DNA of 64,000 nucleotides from an uncultured Rhodospirillales bacterium (lineage in GTDB: Bacteria > Pseudomonadota > Alphaproteobacteria > Acetobacterales > Acetobacteraceae): contig CAIMOR010000407.1 in assembly GCA_903843125.1 (NCBI GenBank), positions 31,153 to 95,152 on the forward strand. The letters are read 5' to 3'. Position 1 is the stretch's first letter. Each line of letters starts with the position of its first letter. The position numbers and the translations under genes were made by a program. This document shows, one piece after another, positions 23,589-33,704 of the stretch. Under the pieces are notes generated by a model. That model saw nothing but the letters and a program-made list of their open reading frames with translations. It was not told the origin of the DNA and did no database searches.

Positions 23589-24437
23589 TCAGCCGCCGCG
23601 ATGTTCGCGGCGGTACGGGTGGGCTGGGTAGGTGCCGAGCACGCGCACCTGGCTGCAGAAGAACTTCAGCTCGTCCAGCGCGCGTTCCAGGTCGGCATCC
23701 TCGCGGTGGCCATCCACATCCGCCAGGAACTGCGTGGCGGTGAACTCGCCATCCACCATGTAGCTTTCCAGCTTGGTCATGTTGACCCGGTTGGTGGCGA
23801 AGCCGCCCAGCGCCTTGTACAGCGCCGCCGGGATGTTGCGGACGCGGAAGACGAAGCTGGTCACGCAGTCCGGCGTGCGCGCCGGCGGCGTCTGTGGTGC
23901 GGTGGAGCACACGTAGAACCGCGTGGTGTTGTGCGCGGCATCCTCGACATTCCGCTGCAGGATCCGCAGGCCGTAGATCTCGGCGGCCAGTTCGCTGGCG
24001 ATGGCGGCGTCCTCGGTACCGCCGCGGGCGGCGATCAGTTCGGCCGCGCCGGCGGTATCCGCCTCGATCACGGCCTGCAGGTTCAGGCGCTTGAGGATGT
24101 TGCGGACCTGCCCGAGCGCGACCGGGTGGCTGTGGGCGCGCTTCAGGCTGCCCAGCGTGGCGCCTTCCGGGGCCAGCAGGCAGTGCTCCACGCGTTCGAA
24201 ATGCTCGCCGATGACGAACAGGCCGGAATCGGGCAGCAGGCGGTGGATGTCCGGTACGCGGCCGGCCAGGCTGTTCTCGCAGGGTAGCATGGCAAGCTGC
24301 GCCTGGCCGCCGGAGACGGCATCGATGGCGGCCTCGAAGCTGGGGCAAGGCAGGGTTTGCCACTCGGGATAAGCCTTGCGGCAGGCCAGGTCCGAATAGG
24401 CGCCAGGGTAGCCCTGGAAAGCGATGACGTTGCTCAT
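23589..24437 (-). CDS. pheA: Prephenate dehydratase
   Basis: This 282-residue monofunctional enzyme starts at ATG 24437 with GAGGAA 5 nt upstream. It begins IAFQGYPGAYSDLACRKAYP, has the catalytic NTTRFYV motif and a C-terminal ACT regulatory domain (SFVFRVRNIPAALYKALGGFA) with LESYM in place of the usual ESRP phenylalanine-binding motif. It converts prephenate to phenylpyruvate in phenylalanine synthesis. The ESYM variant may alter feedback control by phenylalanine, as reported for some alphaproteobacterial homologues. It is convergent with the lipoprotein gene (5-nt gap) and divergent from the cytochrome gene. Confidence 0.95.
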   Translation of the reverse strand: MSNVIAFQGYPGAYSDLACRKAYPEWQTLPCPSFEAAIDAVSGGQAQLAMLPCENSLAGRVPDIHRLLPDSGLFVIGEHFERVEHCLLAPEGATLGSLKRAHSHPVALGQVRNILKRLNLQAVIEADTAGAAELIAARGGTEDAAIASELAAEIYGLRILQRNVEDAAHNTTRFYVCSTAPQTPPARTPDCVTSFVFRVRNIPAALYKALGGFATNRVNMTKLESYMVDGEFTATQFLADVDGHREDADLERALDELKFFCSQVRVLGTYPAHPYRREHRGG

Positions 24438-24588
24438 GTTGTTTCCTCGGGCATGTCGGCCTTGGTTGCGGCCCGGTGGCGCGGCATCGCGGCGCTGCAT
24501 GGCGCCGCAGGACGCGGCCTGGGGCAGCGCAGCCCTGAACCGCGCCGGACAATGACGTCGCTGGTGGAATTCAACGAACCGGACCGGG

Positions 24589-24617
24589 TTGATGCGCGCC
24601 CGGGTGGGCACTATGGT
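24589..24617 (+). promoter_or_regulatory. Candidate sigma70-like promoter for the cytochrome c gene
   Basis: TTGATG (24589-24594), 17 nt, TATGGT (24612-24617) lie in the 257-nt divergent gap between pheA and the cytochrome gene. The predicted start is about 70 nt before the ATG. The rest of the gap shows nothing else clear. Confidence 0.35.
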
Positions 24618-24694
24618 CCGCCGGCTTCTAGTCGAGGCGGACCCGGGGTGCAAACCGGCGGGGGTCAACGCCAACATAAGGGATCGGGTTCGGG

Positions 24695-25237
24695 ATGAGC
24701 TTGGAACTCAACAAGGCATTCGCGGGCATCTTGACGGCCGGGATCGCTTTCATGGTGACCGGAATCGTTGCTGGCAATGTCGTGCATTCGCATATGCCCG
24801 AGAAGAGCGCGATTCAGATTGGTGATGTGGCTGCCCCCGCAGGCGGCGGCGCCCCGGCCCCGGCGGCAGCGCCGGCTGCGCTGGAGCCGATCGGGCCGTT
24901 GCTGGCCAATGCAAACCCGGCCAACGGCGAACGCCTGGCCAAGGCACAGTGCAGCGCCTGCCACACCTTCACCGATGGTGGCCGGGCCGGCGTCGGCCCC
25001 AACCTGCATGGCGTGGTCGGCCGGCCGCATGCGTCGGTGGAAGGGTTCGCCTATTCCGCCGCCTTGAAGGCGCATGAGGGACCGTGGACCTATGACGAGC
25101 TGAACGCCTGGCTGGTCAAGCCGGCCACCTACGCGCCGGGCACCAAGATGGCCTTCGCCGGCATCAGCAACACGCAGCAGCGGGCGGACGTCATCGCCTA
25201 CCTGCGCAGCATCACGCCGGGCGCGCCGAATCCCTGA
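24695..25237 (+). CDS. Membrane-anchored class I cytochrome c
   Basis: This 180-residue protein has one uncleaved N-terminal membrane segment (about residues 8-30, AGILTAGIAFMVTGIVAGNVV), an Ala/Pro-rich linker and a cytochrome c domain with the haem motif C86-SA-C89-H90. The GPNLHGVVGR loop follows, and M152 in GTKMAFAGI is the likely sixth ligand. This is the CycM/c552 architecture used by alphaproteobacteria to pass electrons from the bc1 complex to terminal oxidase. A candidate promoter lies upstream. The inositol-phosphatase-family gene starts 13 nt after its stop, so they may be co-transcribed. Confidence 0.95.
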   Translation: MSLELNKAFAGILTAGIAFMVTGIVAGNVVHSHMPEKSAIQIGDVAAPAGGGAPAPAAAPAALEPIGPLLANANPANGERLAKAQCSACHTFTDGGRAGVGPNLHGVVGRPHASVEGFAYSAALKAHEGPWTYDELNAWLVKPATYAPGTKMAFAGISNTQQRADVIAYLRSITPGAPNP

Positions 25238-25250
25238 GGCAGCGCCCCTG

Positions 25251-26033
25251 ATGCGGGACCTGCTGGCGGCGGCGGAAGCGGCGGCCGACCTGGCGGGCGG
25301 CGTCATCCGCCCATTGTTCCGCTCCGCCCTGCTGGTGGAAGCCAAGGGCGATTCCAGCCCGGTGACCGCTGCCGACCAGCAGGCCGAACAGGTGATCCGC
25401 GCTTTCCTGGCCGAGCGCTTTCCGGACCATGGAATTTGGGGCGAGGAATACGGCGCCGACCGGCCGGATGCCGAGTGGCTCTGGCTGCTCGACCCGATCG
25501 ATGGGACCCGCGCCTTCGTCACCGGTCGGCCGCTGTTCGGCACGCTGATTTCGCTGCTGCACAAGGGCGTGCCGGTGCTGGGGCTGATCGACCAGCCGGT
25601 GAGCGGCGAGCGATGGCTCGGCATGGCCGGCGAGCCGACGCGGTTTCGCGGCCCCCTGGGGGGCGGCACGGGCGGCGAGGCGAAGTGCCGGTCCTGCGCC
25701 GGACTGGCCCAGGCCGAGCTATCCTGCACCAGCCCGGACATGTTCCTGGAGGACCAGCGCGACGGCTTCGACCGCCTGCGCCGCGCTGCCCGCCGGGTAA
25801 CCTGGGGCGGCGACTGCTATGCCTATGGCCTGCTCGCGCTGGGGCTGGTGGACGTGATCGCCGAGGCGACGATGAAACCCTGGGACTGGGCGGCGCTGGT
25901 GCCGATCATTGAGGGCGCCGGCGGGCGGATCACCGATTGGGCAGGCCGGCCACTGACCGTGGAATCGGACGGTTCCGTGCTGGCGCTCGGCGACCCGGCG
26001 ATGCTGGCGGAGGCCACCGGCCTGTTGCGCTGA
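25251..26033 (+). CDS. Inositol monophosphatase family phosphatase (histidinol-phosphatase-like)
   Basis: This 260-residue protein has the Mg2+-dependent phosphatase signatures: GEEYG (E65/E66), DPIDGTRAF (D81, D84) and the C-terminal WDWAAL (D212). The family includes inositol monophosphatase, CysQ and the HisN-type histidinol-phosphate phosphatase. The GEEYG motif, the short length and alphaproteobacterial context favour HisN, an amino acid biosynthesis role, but the sequence alone does not decide. It follows the cytochrome c gene after 13 nt. Confidence 0.88.
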   Translation: MRDLLAAAEAAADLAGGVIRPLFRSALLVEAKGDSSPVTAADQQAEQVIRAFLAERFPDHGIWGEEYGADRPDAEWLWLLDPIDGTRAFVTGRPLFGTLISLLHKGVPVLGLIDQPVSGERWLGMAGEPTRFRGPLGGGTGGEAKCRSCAGLAQAELSCTSPDMFLEDQRDGFDRLRRAARRVTWGGDCYAYGLLALGLVDVIAEATMKPWDWAALVPIIEGAGGRITDWAGRPLTVESDGSVLALGDPAMLAEATGLLR

Positions 26034-26124
26034 GGCCGCGCGGCGCGGGCTTGTGCGGCGACGGCGGCGCGCCGTCGGAAGGTGAACGGTTGTAGGGCCG
26101 CGGCGGAACCCCCATCCTGGCGCC

Positions 26125-28002
26125 ATGCAACGTCGTACCCTCATCGCCGCCGGGCTCGGCGCGCCTCTTCTCCGCAGCTTGCCGGCCGCGGCCCAGGCGG
26201 GGGCGCCGGCCGTGGCCGCGCTGCGCACCCATGGGCTGGCGCTGCACGGCACCCCGGCGCTGCCTGCGGGGTTTCCGCACTGGCCCTGGGTGAACCCCGA
26301 TGCGCCGAAGGGCGGCGAGATCGTGCGCTGGGCGCTCGGCAGCTTCGACAGCTTCAACCCCTTCGTGCTGCGCGGCACGCCCGGCGCCGGGCTGAACCCG
26401 CTGCAGAACGGCATCCTGTGGGAAAGCCTGACCGAGCGTTCCAGCGACGAGGCCAATACCGCCTATTGCCACCTGGCCGCAGTGCTGGAAGTGGCCGGGG
26501 ACAAGACCTGGGTGGCGTTCGAGCTGAACCCCGCGGCGCGCTGGCACGACGGCAAGGCCGTGCTGGCCGAGGACGTGGCCTGGAGCTTCACCACGCTGAT
26601 GGAAAAGGGCCGCCCGCTGTACCGCGCCTATTGGGGCGACGTGGCGGAGGTGAAGGCCGAGAGCGCGCGCCGGGTGCTGTTCCGCTTCAAGAACGGCAAC
26701 AATCATGAACTGCCGAGCGTGCTCGGCGAGTTGCCGGTGCTGCCGAAGCATTGGTGGCAGGGCCGCGACTTCGCCCGGCCGACGCTGGACCTGCCGCTAG
26801 GCAGCGGGCCTTACCGGCTGGAGAAGTTCGAGCCGGGACGCAGCATCACCTGGCGCCGCGTGCCGGACTACTGGGGCGCCAACCTGGGCACGCGCCGCGG
26901 CACGCAGAATTTCGACGTGATCCGCTACGAGTATTTCCGTGACAACACCGTGGCGCTGGAGGCGTTCAAGGCCGGCCAGGTCGACCTCCGGCAGGAGAAC
27001 ATCGCCAAGGAATGGGCCACCGGCTACGACTTTCCGGCGGTGCGCCAGGGCTTGGTGAAGAAGGCGGAGCTGCCGCACCAGAACCCCACGGGCATGCAGA
27101 GCTTCACCATGAACCTGCGCCGGCCGCTGTTCGCCGATGCGCGGGTGCGGGAGGCACTGGGCCTGGTATTCGACTTCGAATGGCTGAACGCCAACCTGTT
27201 CTACGGTGGCTACAGTCGCACTGAGAGCTACTTCCAGAACAGCGAGCTGGCCAGCAGCGGCCTGCCGCAGGGCCGCGAGCTGGCGATACTGGAGAAGTAT
27301 CGCGGCCGGGTGCCGCCGGAGGTCTTCATCACGCCGTACCGGGAGCCGGTGACGGACGGCAGTGGCAACAACCGGGACAACCTGCGCCGCGCCCTGGCTC
27401 TGATGAAGCAGGCCGGCTGGGAGGTAAAGGACCGCAAGCTGGTCAATGCGCAGGGCCAGCAGTTCAGCTTCGAGATCCTGCTGGGCGAACCCAGCCTGGA
27501 GCGGCTGGCGCTGCCCTATGTGCAGTGGCTCGGCCGCATCGGCGTGGAGGCCCGGGTGCGCACCGTGGACCCGGCGCAATACCAGGTGCGCGCGGATGCC
27601 TACGACTTCGACATGACGGTTGACGTGATCGGCCAAAGCCTGTCTCCGGGCAATGAACAGCGCGAGTTCTTCAGCTGTGCCAAGGCCGCGGAACCGGGCG
27701 GACGCAACACCGCCGGCATCTGCGACCCGGTGGTCGACGAACTGGTGGAACTCGTGATCGCGGCACCGGACCGCGAGGAACTGATCCAGCGCACCCGCGC
27801 GTTGGACCGCGTGCTGCTGTGGCACCACTACGTCATCCCGATGTATCATCTGGCTGCTTATCGGTTGGCCTGGTGGGACAAGTTCGGCCAGCCGCCGCGC
27901 AACCCGAAATACGCCCTGGGCGTGGAAGCCTGGTGGTGGGACCCGCAGCGCGCGGCGGCGGTGGAAGCCGGCAAGAGCGCCGCTCCGCCGGCGGCGCGGT
28001 AG
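26125..28002 (+). CDS. yejA: ABC transporter periplasmic peptide-binding protein (YejA-like, family 5)
   Basis: This 625-residue protein has a twin-arginine-like signal peptide (MQRRTLIAAGLG, cleavage near AAAQAG) and the SBP_bac_5 pattern. YejA features are visible: the early GLALHGTPALPAGFPHWPWVNPDAPKGG, SFDSFNPFVLRG, NGILWESLTERSSDEANTAY, FELNPAARWHDGKAV and DFEWLNANLFYGGYSRTESYFQNSELASSGLP split over the C-terminal half. YejABEF imports peptides, including microcin C in E. coli. It heads a four-gene operon, 6 nt before yejB. The 91-nt upstream gap shows no strong promoter. Confidence 0.93.
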   Translation: MQRRTLIAAGLGAPLLRSLPAAAQAGAPAVAALRTHGLALHGTPALPAGFPHWPWVNPDAPKGGEIVRWALGSFDSFNPFVLRGTPGAGLNPLQNGILWESLTERSSDEANTAYCHLAAVLEVAGDKTWVAFELNPAARWHDGKAVLAEDVAWSFTTLMEKGRPLYRAYWGDVAEVKAESARRVLFRFKNGNNHELPSVLGELPVLPKHWWQGRDFARPTLDLPLGSGPYRLEKFEPGRSITWRRVPDYWGANLGTRRGTQNFDVIRYEYFRDNTVALEAFKAGQVDLRQENIAKEWATGYDFPAVRQGLVKKAELPHQNPTGMQSFTMNLRRPLFADARVREALGLVFDFEWLNANLFYGGYSRTESYFQNSELASSGLPQGRELAILEKYRGRVPPEVFITPYREPVTDGSGNNRDNLRRALALMKQAGWEVKDRKLVNAQGQQFSFEILLGEPSLERLALPYVQWLGRIGVEARVRTVDPAQYQVRADAYDFDMTVDVIGQSLSPGNEQREFFSCAKAAEPGGRNTAGICDPVVDELVELVIAAPDREELIQRTRALDRVLLWHHYVIPMYHLAAYRLAWWDKFGQPPRNPKYALGVEAWWWDPQRAAAVEAGKSAAPPAAR

Positions 28003-28008
28003 CAGCAC

Positions 28009-29085
28009 TTGGGCGCCTATCTGCTGCGCCGCCTGGCGCTGATGCTGCCCACGCTGTTCGGCATCATCCTGATCAACTTCATCGTGGTGCAATTCGCCCC
28101 CGGCGGCCCAGTGGAGCAGGCGCTGTCGGAGCTGCGCGGCCGCGGCGGCAGCACGCTGGAACGCGTGACCGGCGGCGCCGGCGAGGTGCGCGCGGCCGAC
28201 CCGACGCTGCGCGGCGCACAGGGCATCGACCCTGCCGTGGTCGCCGAGATCAAGCGCGCCTTCGGCTTCGACAAGCCGGCCCCTGTGCGCTTCTGGGAGA
28301 TGCTGCAGGGCTATCTGCGCTTCGACCTGGGGCAAAGCCTGTTTCAGGGGCGGCCGGTGGCGGAGCTGATTTGGGAGAAGCTGCCGGTCTCGGTTTCGCT
28401 GGGGCTGTGGTCCACGCTGATCATCTATCTGGTCAGTATTCCCTTGGGCATCCGCAAGGCGGTGCAGGACGGCTCCTCCTTCGACCTGTGGACGTCGGCC
28501 GTGGTGCTGGTGGGGTATGCGATCCCGGGCTTTCTGTTCGCCATCCTGCTGGCGGTGCTGTTCGCCGGCGGCAGCTTCGTGCAGTGGTTCCCGCTACGGG
28601 GCCTGCTGAGCAGCGGCATGGAGCATGCCGGCTTCCCGGCACGGGCGCTGGACTATGCCTGGCACATGGTGCTGCCCACGCTGGCGCTGGTCATCGGCGG
28701 CTTTGCCAGCCTGACCATGCTGACCAAGAACAGCTTCCTCGAAGAGATCAACAAGCAGTACGTCACCACGGCCCGGGCCAAGGGCGCCGGTGAGCAGCGC
28801 GTGCTGTACGGCCACGTGTTCCGCAACGCCATGCTGCTGATCATCGCCGGCTTCCCCGCCGCCTTCATCGGCATCCTGTTCACCGGGGCGCTGCTGGTGG
28901 AGATCATCTTCTCGCTGGATGGCCTTGGGCTGCTCGGCTTCGACGCCGCCATCCGGCGCGATTATCCCGTGATGTTCGGCACGCTCTACGTCTTCACCCT
29001 GCTCGGCCTGGTGATGCAGATCGTCGGCGACTTCACCTATACCCTGGTGGACCCGCGCATCGACTTCGAGAGCCGCGGCCGATGA
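28009..29085 (+). CDS. yejB: Peptide ABC transporter permease YejB
   Basis: This 358-residue inner-membrane permease starts at TTG 28009, because the N-terminus [24 protein letters not shown] matches YejB exactly at that point. Six membrane segments and the EAA loop region ([27 protein letters not shown]) are visible. A long periplasmic loop follows the first segment, as in the DppB/OppB family. It lies 6 nt after yejA and overlaps yejE by 4 nt (ATGA). The rare TTG start is a likely point of translational control. Confidence 0.94.
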   Translation: MGAYLLRRLALMLPTLFGIILINFIVVQFAPGGPVEQALSELRGRGGSTLERVTGGAGEVRAADPTLRGAQGIDPAVVAEIKRAFGFDKPAPVRFWEMLQGYLRFDLGQSLFQGRPVAELIWEKLPVSVSLGLWSTLIIYLVSIPLGIRKAVQDGSSFDLWTSAVVLVGYAIPGFLFAILLAVLFAGGSFVQWFPLRGLLSSGMEHAGFPARALDYAWHMVLPTLALVIGGFASLTMLTKNSFLEEINKQYVTTARAKGAGEQRVLYGHVFRNAMLLIIAGFPAAFIGILFTGALLVEIIFSLDGLGLLGFDAAIRRDYPVMFGTLYVFTLLGLVMQIVGDFTYTLVDPRIDFESRGR

Positions 29086-30113
29086 CGCCGCTGAACCAGC
29101 GCCGTCTGGCGAACTTCCGGGCCAACCGGCGCGGCTGGGTCAGCCTGTGGCTGTTCCTGGCGCTGTTCGGCGTGACCCTGTTCGCCGAGGTGATAGCCAA
29201 TGACCGCCCCCTGCTGGTCTGGCTGGAGGGTCGCCTGCTGGTGCCGGTGTTCAGCGACTACGCCGAGAGCGACCTGCTGCCCGACGGACTGCCGACCGAG
29301 GCCGACTGGCATGACGAGACGCTGGTGCGGGAGGTGCGCGCCCGCGGCTGGATGCTGTGGCCGCTGGTCGAATACGACTACCGCACCGTGATCCGCGACC
29401 TCGGCCGGCCCAGCCCGGCACCGCCGAGCTGGCGCAACCCGCTGGGCACCGACGACCAGGCGCGCGACGTGCTGGCGCGGGTCATCTACGGGTTGCGCCT
29501 GGCGATCCTGTTCGGCTTCTCGCTGACCTTGGCGTCCTCGGCCATCGGCATCGCCGCCGGTGCGGTGCAGGGCTTCTATGGCGGCACCACGGACCTGCTG
29601 TTCCAGCGCTTCATCGAGATCTGGTCCGGCATGCCGCAGCTTTACCTGCTGATCATCCTCGGCAGCATGATCCAGCCGGGATTCTGGGTGCTGCTGCTGT
29701 TCCTGCTGGCCTTCAGCTGGATGGCGCTGACCGGGGTGGTGCGCGCCGAGTTCCTGCGCGGCCGCAACCTGGATTACGTGCGCGCCGCCCGCGCGCTGGG
29801 CGTTTCCGATATGCGGCTGATGTGGCGCCACATCCTGCCCAACGCCATGGTGGCGACGCTGACCTTCCTGCCTTTCATCCTCTCGGGCAGCGTCACCATC
29901 CTGGCCTCGCTGGATTTTCTCGGCTTCGGCTTTCCGCCGGGCTATCCCTCGCTGGGCGAACTGCTTTCCCAGGGCAAGAGCAACCTGCAGGCGCCGTGGC
30001 TCGCCTTCACCGGGTTCCTGGTGCTGGGCAGCGTGCTGACGCTGCTGATCTTCATCGGCGAGGCGGTGCGCGACGCCTTCGACCCCCGGCGCCTGCCCGG
30101 CGGTGGGACGTGA
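29082..30113 (+). CDS. yejE: Peptide ABC transporter permease YejE
   Basis: This 343-residue permease begins [27 protein letters not shown], the YejE/OppC-type N-terminus, then has the periplasmic region with EADWHDE and [21 protein letters not shown]. The EAA loop is [32 protein letters not shown]. It ends in [11 protein letters not shown]. It forms the heterodimeric channel with YejB. It overlaps yejB at its start and yejF at its end by 4 nt each. Confidence 0.94.
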   Translation: MTPLNQRRLANFRANRRGWVSLWLFLALFGVTLFAEVIANDRPLLVWLEGRLLVPVFSDYAESDLLPDGLPTEADWHDETLVREVRARGWMLWPLVEYDYRTVIRDLGRPSPAPPSWRNPLGTDDQARDVLARVIYGLRLAILFGFSLTLASSAIGIAAGAVQGFYGGTTDLLFQRFIEIWSGMPQLYLLIILGSMIQPGFWVLLLFLLAFSWMALTGVVRAEFLRGRNLDYVRAARALGVSDMRLMWRHILPNAMVATLTFLPFILSGSVTILASLDFLGFGFPPGYPSLGELLSQGKSNLQAPWLAFTGFLVLGSVLTLLIFIGEAVRDAFDPRRLPGGGT

Positions 30114-31762
30114 AGCCGGCACCGCCGATCCACCTTTCCGCGTCCGCAGCGCTCCAGCCATCGGGGGCAGAGCGCCCGTTGCTGCAGGTGACAGACCTTC
30201 GCGTCGCCTTCAACGGCCGCCAGGTTGTGCATGGTGTCTCGTTCCACGTGAACCCCGGCGAAACGGTGGCGCTGGTGGGAGAAAGCGGCTCGGGCAAATC
30301 GGTCACCGCGCTTTCGGCGCTGCGGTTGCTGCCGGCGGCCGGCGCCAACCCCACGGGCAGCATCGCGCTCGACGGCACCGAGGTGCTGGCGGCCGACGAG
30401 GACGCCCTCCACCGGCTGCGCGGCGGCGTGGCCGGCATGGTGTTCCAGGAGCCGATGACCAGCCTGAACCCGCTGCACCATATCGGCCGTCAGGTGGGAG
30501 AGGCGATCACGCTGCATCGCCCGCTGGCCGGAGAGCCGCTGCGGGCCCGCGTGCTGGACCTGTTGCACCAGGCGGGGCTTGGCAATGCGGCCGAACGCAT
30601 GGGCGCCTACCCGCACCAGCTCTCCGGCGGCCAGCGCCAGCGGGTGATGATCGCCGCCGCCCTGGCGAACGACCCGCAACTGCTGATCGCGGATGAGCCG
30701 ACCACGGCACTGGACGTGACCATCCAGGCCCAGATCCTGGAACTGCTTGCCAAGCTGAAGCGGGAACGCCGGCTGGCGCTGCTGCTGATCACGCACGACC
30801 TCGCCATCGTGCGGCGCCATGCCGACCGGGTGGTGGTGATGCAGCACGGCCTGGCGGTGGAGCAGGGCCGCACCGCGGAGGTCTTCGCCGCCCCGCGCCA
30901 CGCCTACACGAGGATGCTGCTGGCGACCCAGCCGCGAGGCCGCCCTGCGCCGGTGCCGGCGGATGCGCAACCGCTACTGCATGCCGAGAACATGCAGGTC
31001 CACTTTCCCATCCGCCGCGGACTGCTGCGCCGCCAGGTCGGCCAGGTGCGGGCGGTGGATGGCGTTTCGCTGGACCTGCGGGAGGGCGAGACGCTCGGCC
31101 TGGTGGGTGAAAGTGGCAGCGGCAAGACCACGCTGGGCCAGGCGCTGCTGCGGCTGCAGGCAAGTACCGGCGCCATCAGCTTCGAAGGCCGGCGGATCGA
31201 GGCCTTGGGGCCGCGGGCGATGCGGCCGCTGCGGGCGCGGATGCAGGTGGTGTTCCAGGACCCGTTCGGGTCGCTTTCGCCGCGGCTTTCGGCCGGCGAG
31301 ATCGTCGGCGAGGGGTTGGAAGTGCATGCGCCCGGTCTCGGTAGCTCCGCCCGGGCGGCGCGCGTGGCGGAGGCGTTGGCCGAGGTGGGGCTGGACCCCG
31401 CCGCGGTGCATCGCTATCCGCATGAGTTCAGCGGTGGCCAGCGCCAGCGCCTCGCCATCGCCCGCGCCCTGGTCCTGCAACCCCGCTTCCTGGTGCTGGA
31501 CGAGCCGACCAGTGCCCTGGACGTTTCGGTCCAGGCGCAGGTGGTGGACCTGTTGCGGGCGTTGCAGGTGAAGCACCGCCTGGCCTACCTGTTCATCAGC
31601 CATGATCTGCGCGTGGTGCGCGCGCTGGCGCACCGGATCATCGTGCTGAAGGACGGCCGGGTGGTGGAGGCCGGTGAGGCCGAGAGGCTGACGGCGGCGC
31701 CGGTTCAGCCCTATACCCGTGCCCTGATGGCTGCGGCCTTCGATCTGCGGGGTGAAGCGTGA
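30110..31762 (+). CDS. yejF: Peptide ABC transporter ATP-binding protein YejF (two ABC domains)
   Basis: From GTG 30110 (GTGA overlap with the yejE stop) the protein is 550 residues. It has two complete ATPase halves: Walker A GESGSGKS and GESGSGKT, signatures LSGGQRQR and FSGGQRQR, and Walker [13 protein letters not shown] and [12 protein letters not shown], with switch histidines in LITHDLA and FISHDLR. The fused double ATPase is the YejF form, in contrast to the separate OppD/OppF. The next gene overlaps the stop by 4 nt. A longer upstream frame is antisense-like and was not used. Confidence 0.94.
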   Translation: MKPAPPIHLSASAALQPSGAERPLLQVTDLRVAFNGRQVVHGVSFHVNPGETVALVGESGSGKSVTALSALRLLPAAGANPTGSIALDGTEVLAADEDALHRLRGGVAGMVFQEPMTSLNPLHHIGRQVGEAITLHRPLAGEPLRARVLDLLHQAGLGNAAERMGAYPHQLSGGQRQRVMIAAALANDPQLLIADEPTTALDVTIQAQILELLAKLKRERRLALLLITHDLAIVRRHADRVVVMQHGLAVEQGRTAEVFAAPRHAYTRMLLATQPRGRPAPVPADAQPLLHAENMQVHFPIRRGLLRRQVGQVRAVDGVSLDLREGETLGLVGESGSGKTTLGQALLRLQASTGAISFEGRRIEALGPRAMRPLRARMQVVFQDPFGSLSPRLSAGEIVGEGLEVHAPGLGSSARAARVAEALAEVGLDPAAVHRYPHEFSGGQRQRLAIARALVLQPRFLVLDEPTSALDVSVQAQVVDLLRALQVKHRLAYLFISHDLRVVRALAHRIIVLKDGRVVEAGEAERLTAAPVQPYTRALMAAAFDLRGEA

Positions 31763-32178
31763 ACGAATTCGAGGCGATGAAGACCCTGCTGGCGGGGCGT
31801 GGCATGCGGCTTGGCATTGCCATCCGGCCGATGAACAGCCCTGGCAGCCCGGTCTATCACGCGGTGGAGAATGTCTGGCCGCCGGCGCTGGTGCTCGGCA
31901 GCTCGCTGCTGGCCACCTGGGCGGTGCATTACTACCTCGGCTTCGCCGTGCTGGCGGTGGGCTGCTTCTGGTGGCTCACGATGTACCAGCCGCGCATCTC
32001 CCGCGACGTGCACAACCGTACCGCGGCGCTGGTGCTGAACGACATCGGCGCCTTCGACGCGCTGTGGCGCAAGGGGGTGCTGAGCCTGATCGCCACGTTG
32101 CCGGACGGCACCCAGCAGGTGGCGACGCGGCGCGAGGACTGGCGCGCGTTCATCCGTCATTTTGCCGGGGAAAACTGA
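31759..32178 (+). CDS. Small membrane protein of unknown function
   Basis: This 139-residue protein is not recognised. It has a soluble N-terminus, two adjacent hydrophobic segments (about 41-77: WPPALVLGSSLLATWAVHYY and LGFAVLAVGCFWWLTMY) and a charged C-terminus (DVHNRTAALVLNDIGAFDALW, then WRAFIRHFAGEN). It is translationally linked at both ends: ATGA overlap with yejF, and a one-base overlap (TGATG) with the reductase gene. This suggests an operon partner, but nothing links it to peptide transport directly. Confidence 0.75.
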   Translation: MNEFEAMKTLLAGRGMRLGIAIRPMNSPGSPVYHAVENVWPPALVLGSSLLATWAVHYYLGFAVLAVGCFWWLTMYQPRISRDVHNRTAALVLNDIGAFDALWRKGVLSLIATLPDGTQQVATRREDWRAFIRHFAGEN

Positions 32179-33110
32179 TGGCGATCCTGCTTTCGACCAA
32201 GGCCAGCACCATGCAGCACTGGAAGCGGGCGCTGCTGGCGCTCGACCCGGCGCTGGATATCCGCCTGTTCCCGGAAGCAGGGCCGCCCGAGGCCATCGAG
32301 GCCGCGGTATGCTGGACCGCGCATGACATGGCGGAACTGCGCCGCTACCCCAACCTGAAGCTGATCGTCTCGATGGGTGCCGGTGTCGACCATCTGTTGC
32401 GCCCGCCGGGACCGCCACCGGGGGTGCCGGTAGCTCGGCTGGTGGACCGGCTGCTGACCAGCGCGATGTCCGAATGGGTGCTGCTGAATGTGCTGCGCTT
32501 CCACCGCCAGGACCTGGCTTATCGCGCCCAGCAGGCGGCGCGGCTGTGGGAGGAATTGCCCGCACCGGCCACCGAGGCGACCAGGATAGGCATTCTCGGT
32601 GTCGGCGCGCTCGGCAGCGATGCGGCGGCCAAGCTGGGGGCGCTGGGCTTCCAAGTGATGGGCTGGAGCCGGCGGCCCAAGCCTCTGCCGGGGGTGCTCG
32701 GCTTCGACGGTGCCGCCGGCCTGGACGCCATGCTGGCGCAGAGCGACTTCCTGGTCTGCCTGCTGCCGCTGACGCCGGAGACGCGTGGCATCATCAACGC
32801 CCGCACCCTGGCATTGCTGCCGCGCGGCGCCTACGTGCTGAACGCGGCACGTGGCGGCCATGTGGTCGACGCGGCCCTGTTGGCGGCGTTGGACAGCGGA
32901 CAGGTTGCCGGTGCGGCGCTGGACGTGTTCGAACCCGAACCGCTGCCGCAGGACCATGCCTACTGGCTCCATCCGAGCGTGGTGGTCACGCCACACGCGG
33001 CCAGCATCACCATCCCTGAAAGCGTCGCGCCCCAGGTCGTTGACAATATCCGCCGCGCCCGCAGCGGCCTGCCGTTGCTGAACCTGGTGGACTTCGCCGC
33101 CGGCTACTGA
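32178..33110 (+). CDS. 2-hydroxyacid dehydrogenase, glyoxylate/hydroxypyruvate reductase A type
   Basis: This 310-residue protein resembles GhrA. It has an early PNLKLIVSMGAGVDHLL substrate-domain motif, the NAD(P) turn ILGVGALGSDAA, the SRRPKPLPGV segment typical of NADPH binding, and the catalytic Arg, Glu and His in NAARGGHVVD, FEPEPLPQDH and VTPHAASIT. GhrA enzymes reduce glyoxylate and hydroxypyruvate. It starts on the last base of the membrane-protein gene. It is a different subgroup from the dehydrogenase at 2095-3060. Confidence 0.9.
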   Translation: MAILLSTKASTMQHWKRALLALDPALDIRLFPEAGPPEAIEAAVCWTAHDMAELRRYPNLKLIVSMGAGVDHLLRPPGPPPGVPVARLVDRLLTSAMSEWVLLNVLRFHRQDLAYRAQQAARLWEELPAPATEATRIGILGVGALGSDAAAKLGALGFQVMGWSRRPKPLPGVLGFDGAAGLDAMLAQSDFLVCLLPLTPETRGIINARTLALLPRGAYVLNAARGGHVVDAALLAALDSGQVAGAALDVFEPEPLPQDHAYWLHPSVVVTPHAASITIPESVAPQVVDNIRRARSGLPLLNLVDFAAGY

Positions 33111-33134
33111 CCCGGCGGCGGAAATCCTCGGGTC
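33109..33134. terminator. Inverted repeat between convergent genes
   Basis: GACCCG (33109-33114) and CGGGTC (33129-33134) form a 6-bp stem with a 14-nt loop. It fills the space between the reductase stop and the convergent MarR stop. No T-tract follows; it could act as a bidirectional transcription end. Confidence 0.3.
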
Positions 33135-33548
33135 TCAACCGGCCTTGCGCGACCCGGCGGCAGGTTCCGCATTCGCCGCGTCGCCCGTGGCCACGGGCAT
33201 GTCGCGGGTATTCTGCTCGGCTTCCACCATGATCTGGCGCATGTCGCGCAGGAAGGCGGTGCCCTTCAGCGTGCGCTGCACCAGGATGCTGCGGCGATCC
33301 ATCGGGTCTACCTTGCGGCGGGCCAGGTCGAGTTCGCCAAGCCGATCCAGCGCGCGGGTGATGGCGGGCTTGGAAACGTTGAGCTCGGCGGCGAGGCCGC
33401 GAACGGTATGCGGGCCGTCCGTCAGATAGACCGTCAGGAATACGCCAAGCTGGCGCGCCGACAGGTCAGGGCCGTCTCGTCGGACCAGGGCGACGACGGT
33501 GTCTCGAAGAATGCCGACCAGCTGGTCGGGGTTGCTCTGCACGGCCAT
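33135..33548 (-). CDS. MarR-family winged-helix regulator
   Basis: From ATG 33548 this is a 137-residue regulator; ATG 33569 gives 144 residues but has no ribosome site, while AAGGGG and AGGA lie before 33548. The core is LSARQLGVFLTVYLTDGPHTVRGLAAELNVSKPAITRALDRLGELDLARRK (in two pieces a helix-turn-helix and recognition helix), then the wing VDPMDRRSILVQRTLKG. The C-terminus is Ala-rich. It is an orphan: 156 nt downstream of the aminopeptidase stop in transcription order and convergent with the reductase, so the target is not evident. Confidence 0.85.
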   Translation of the reverse strand: MAVQSNPDQLVGILRDTVVALVRRDGPDLSARQLGVFLTVYLTDGPHTVRGLAAELNVSKPAITRALDRLGELDLARRKVDPMDRRSILVQRTLKGTAFLRDMRQIMVEAEQNTRDMPVATGDAANAEPAAGSRKAG

Positions 33549-33704
33549 GGTTCCTATCCCCTTGCCCAAATGGGCCCGGAATGCCCAGTCCGCCGGCGGC
33601 GAATCGATGCCTGCGCCGGAATGGGCCGATTACACACTCAGATCGTGTACTCCAGATGAAAAGAGCCCTGCGATCCGATTAGTTCCTTAGCGATCCCAAG
33701 TTCG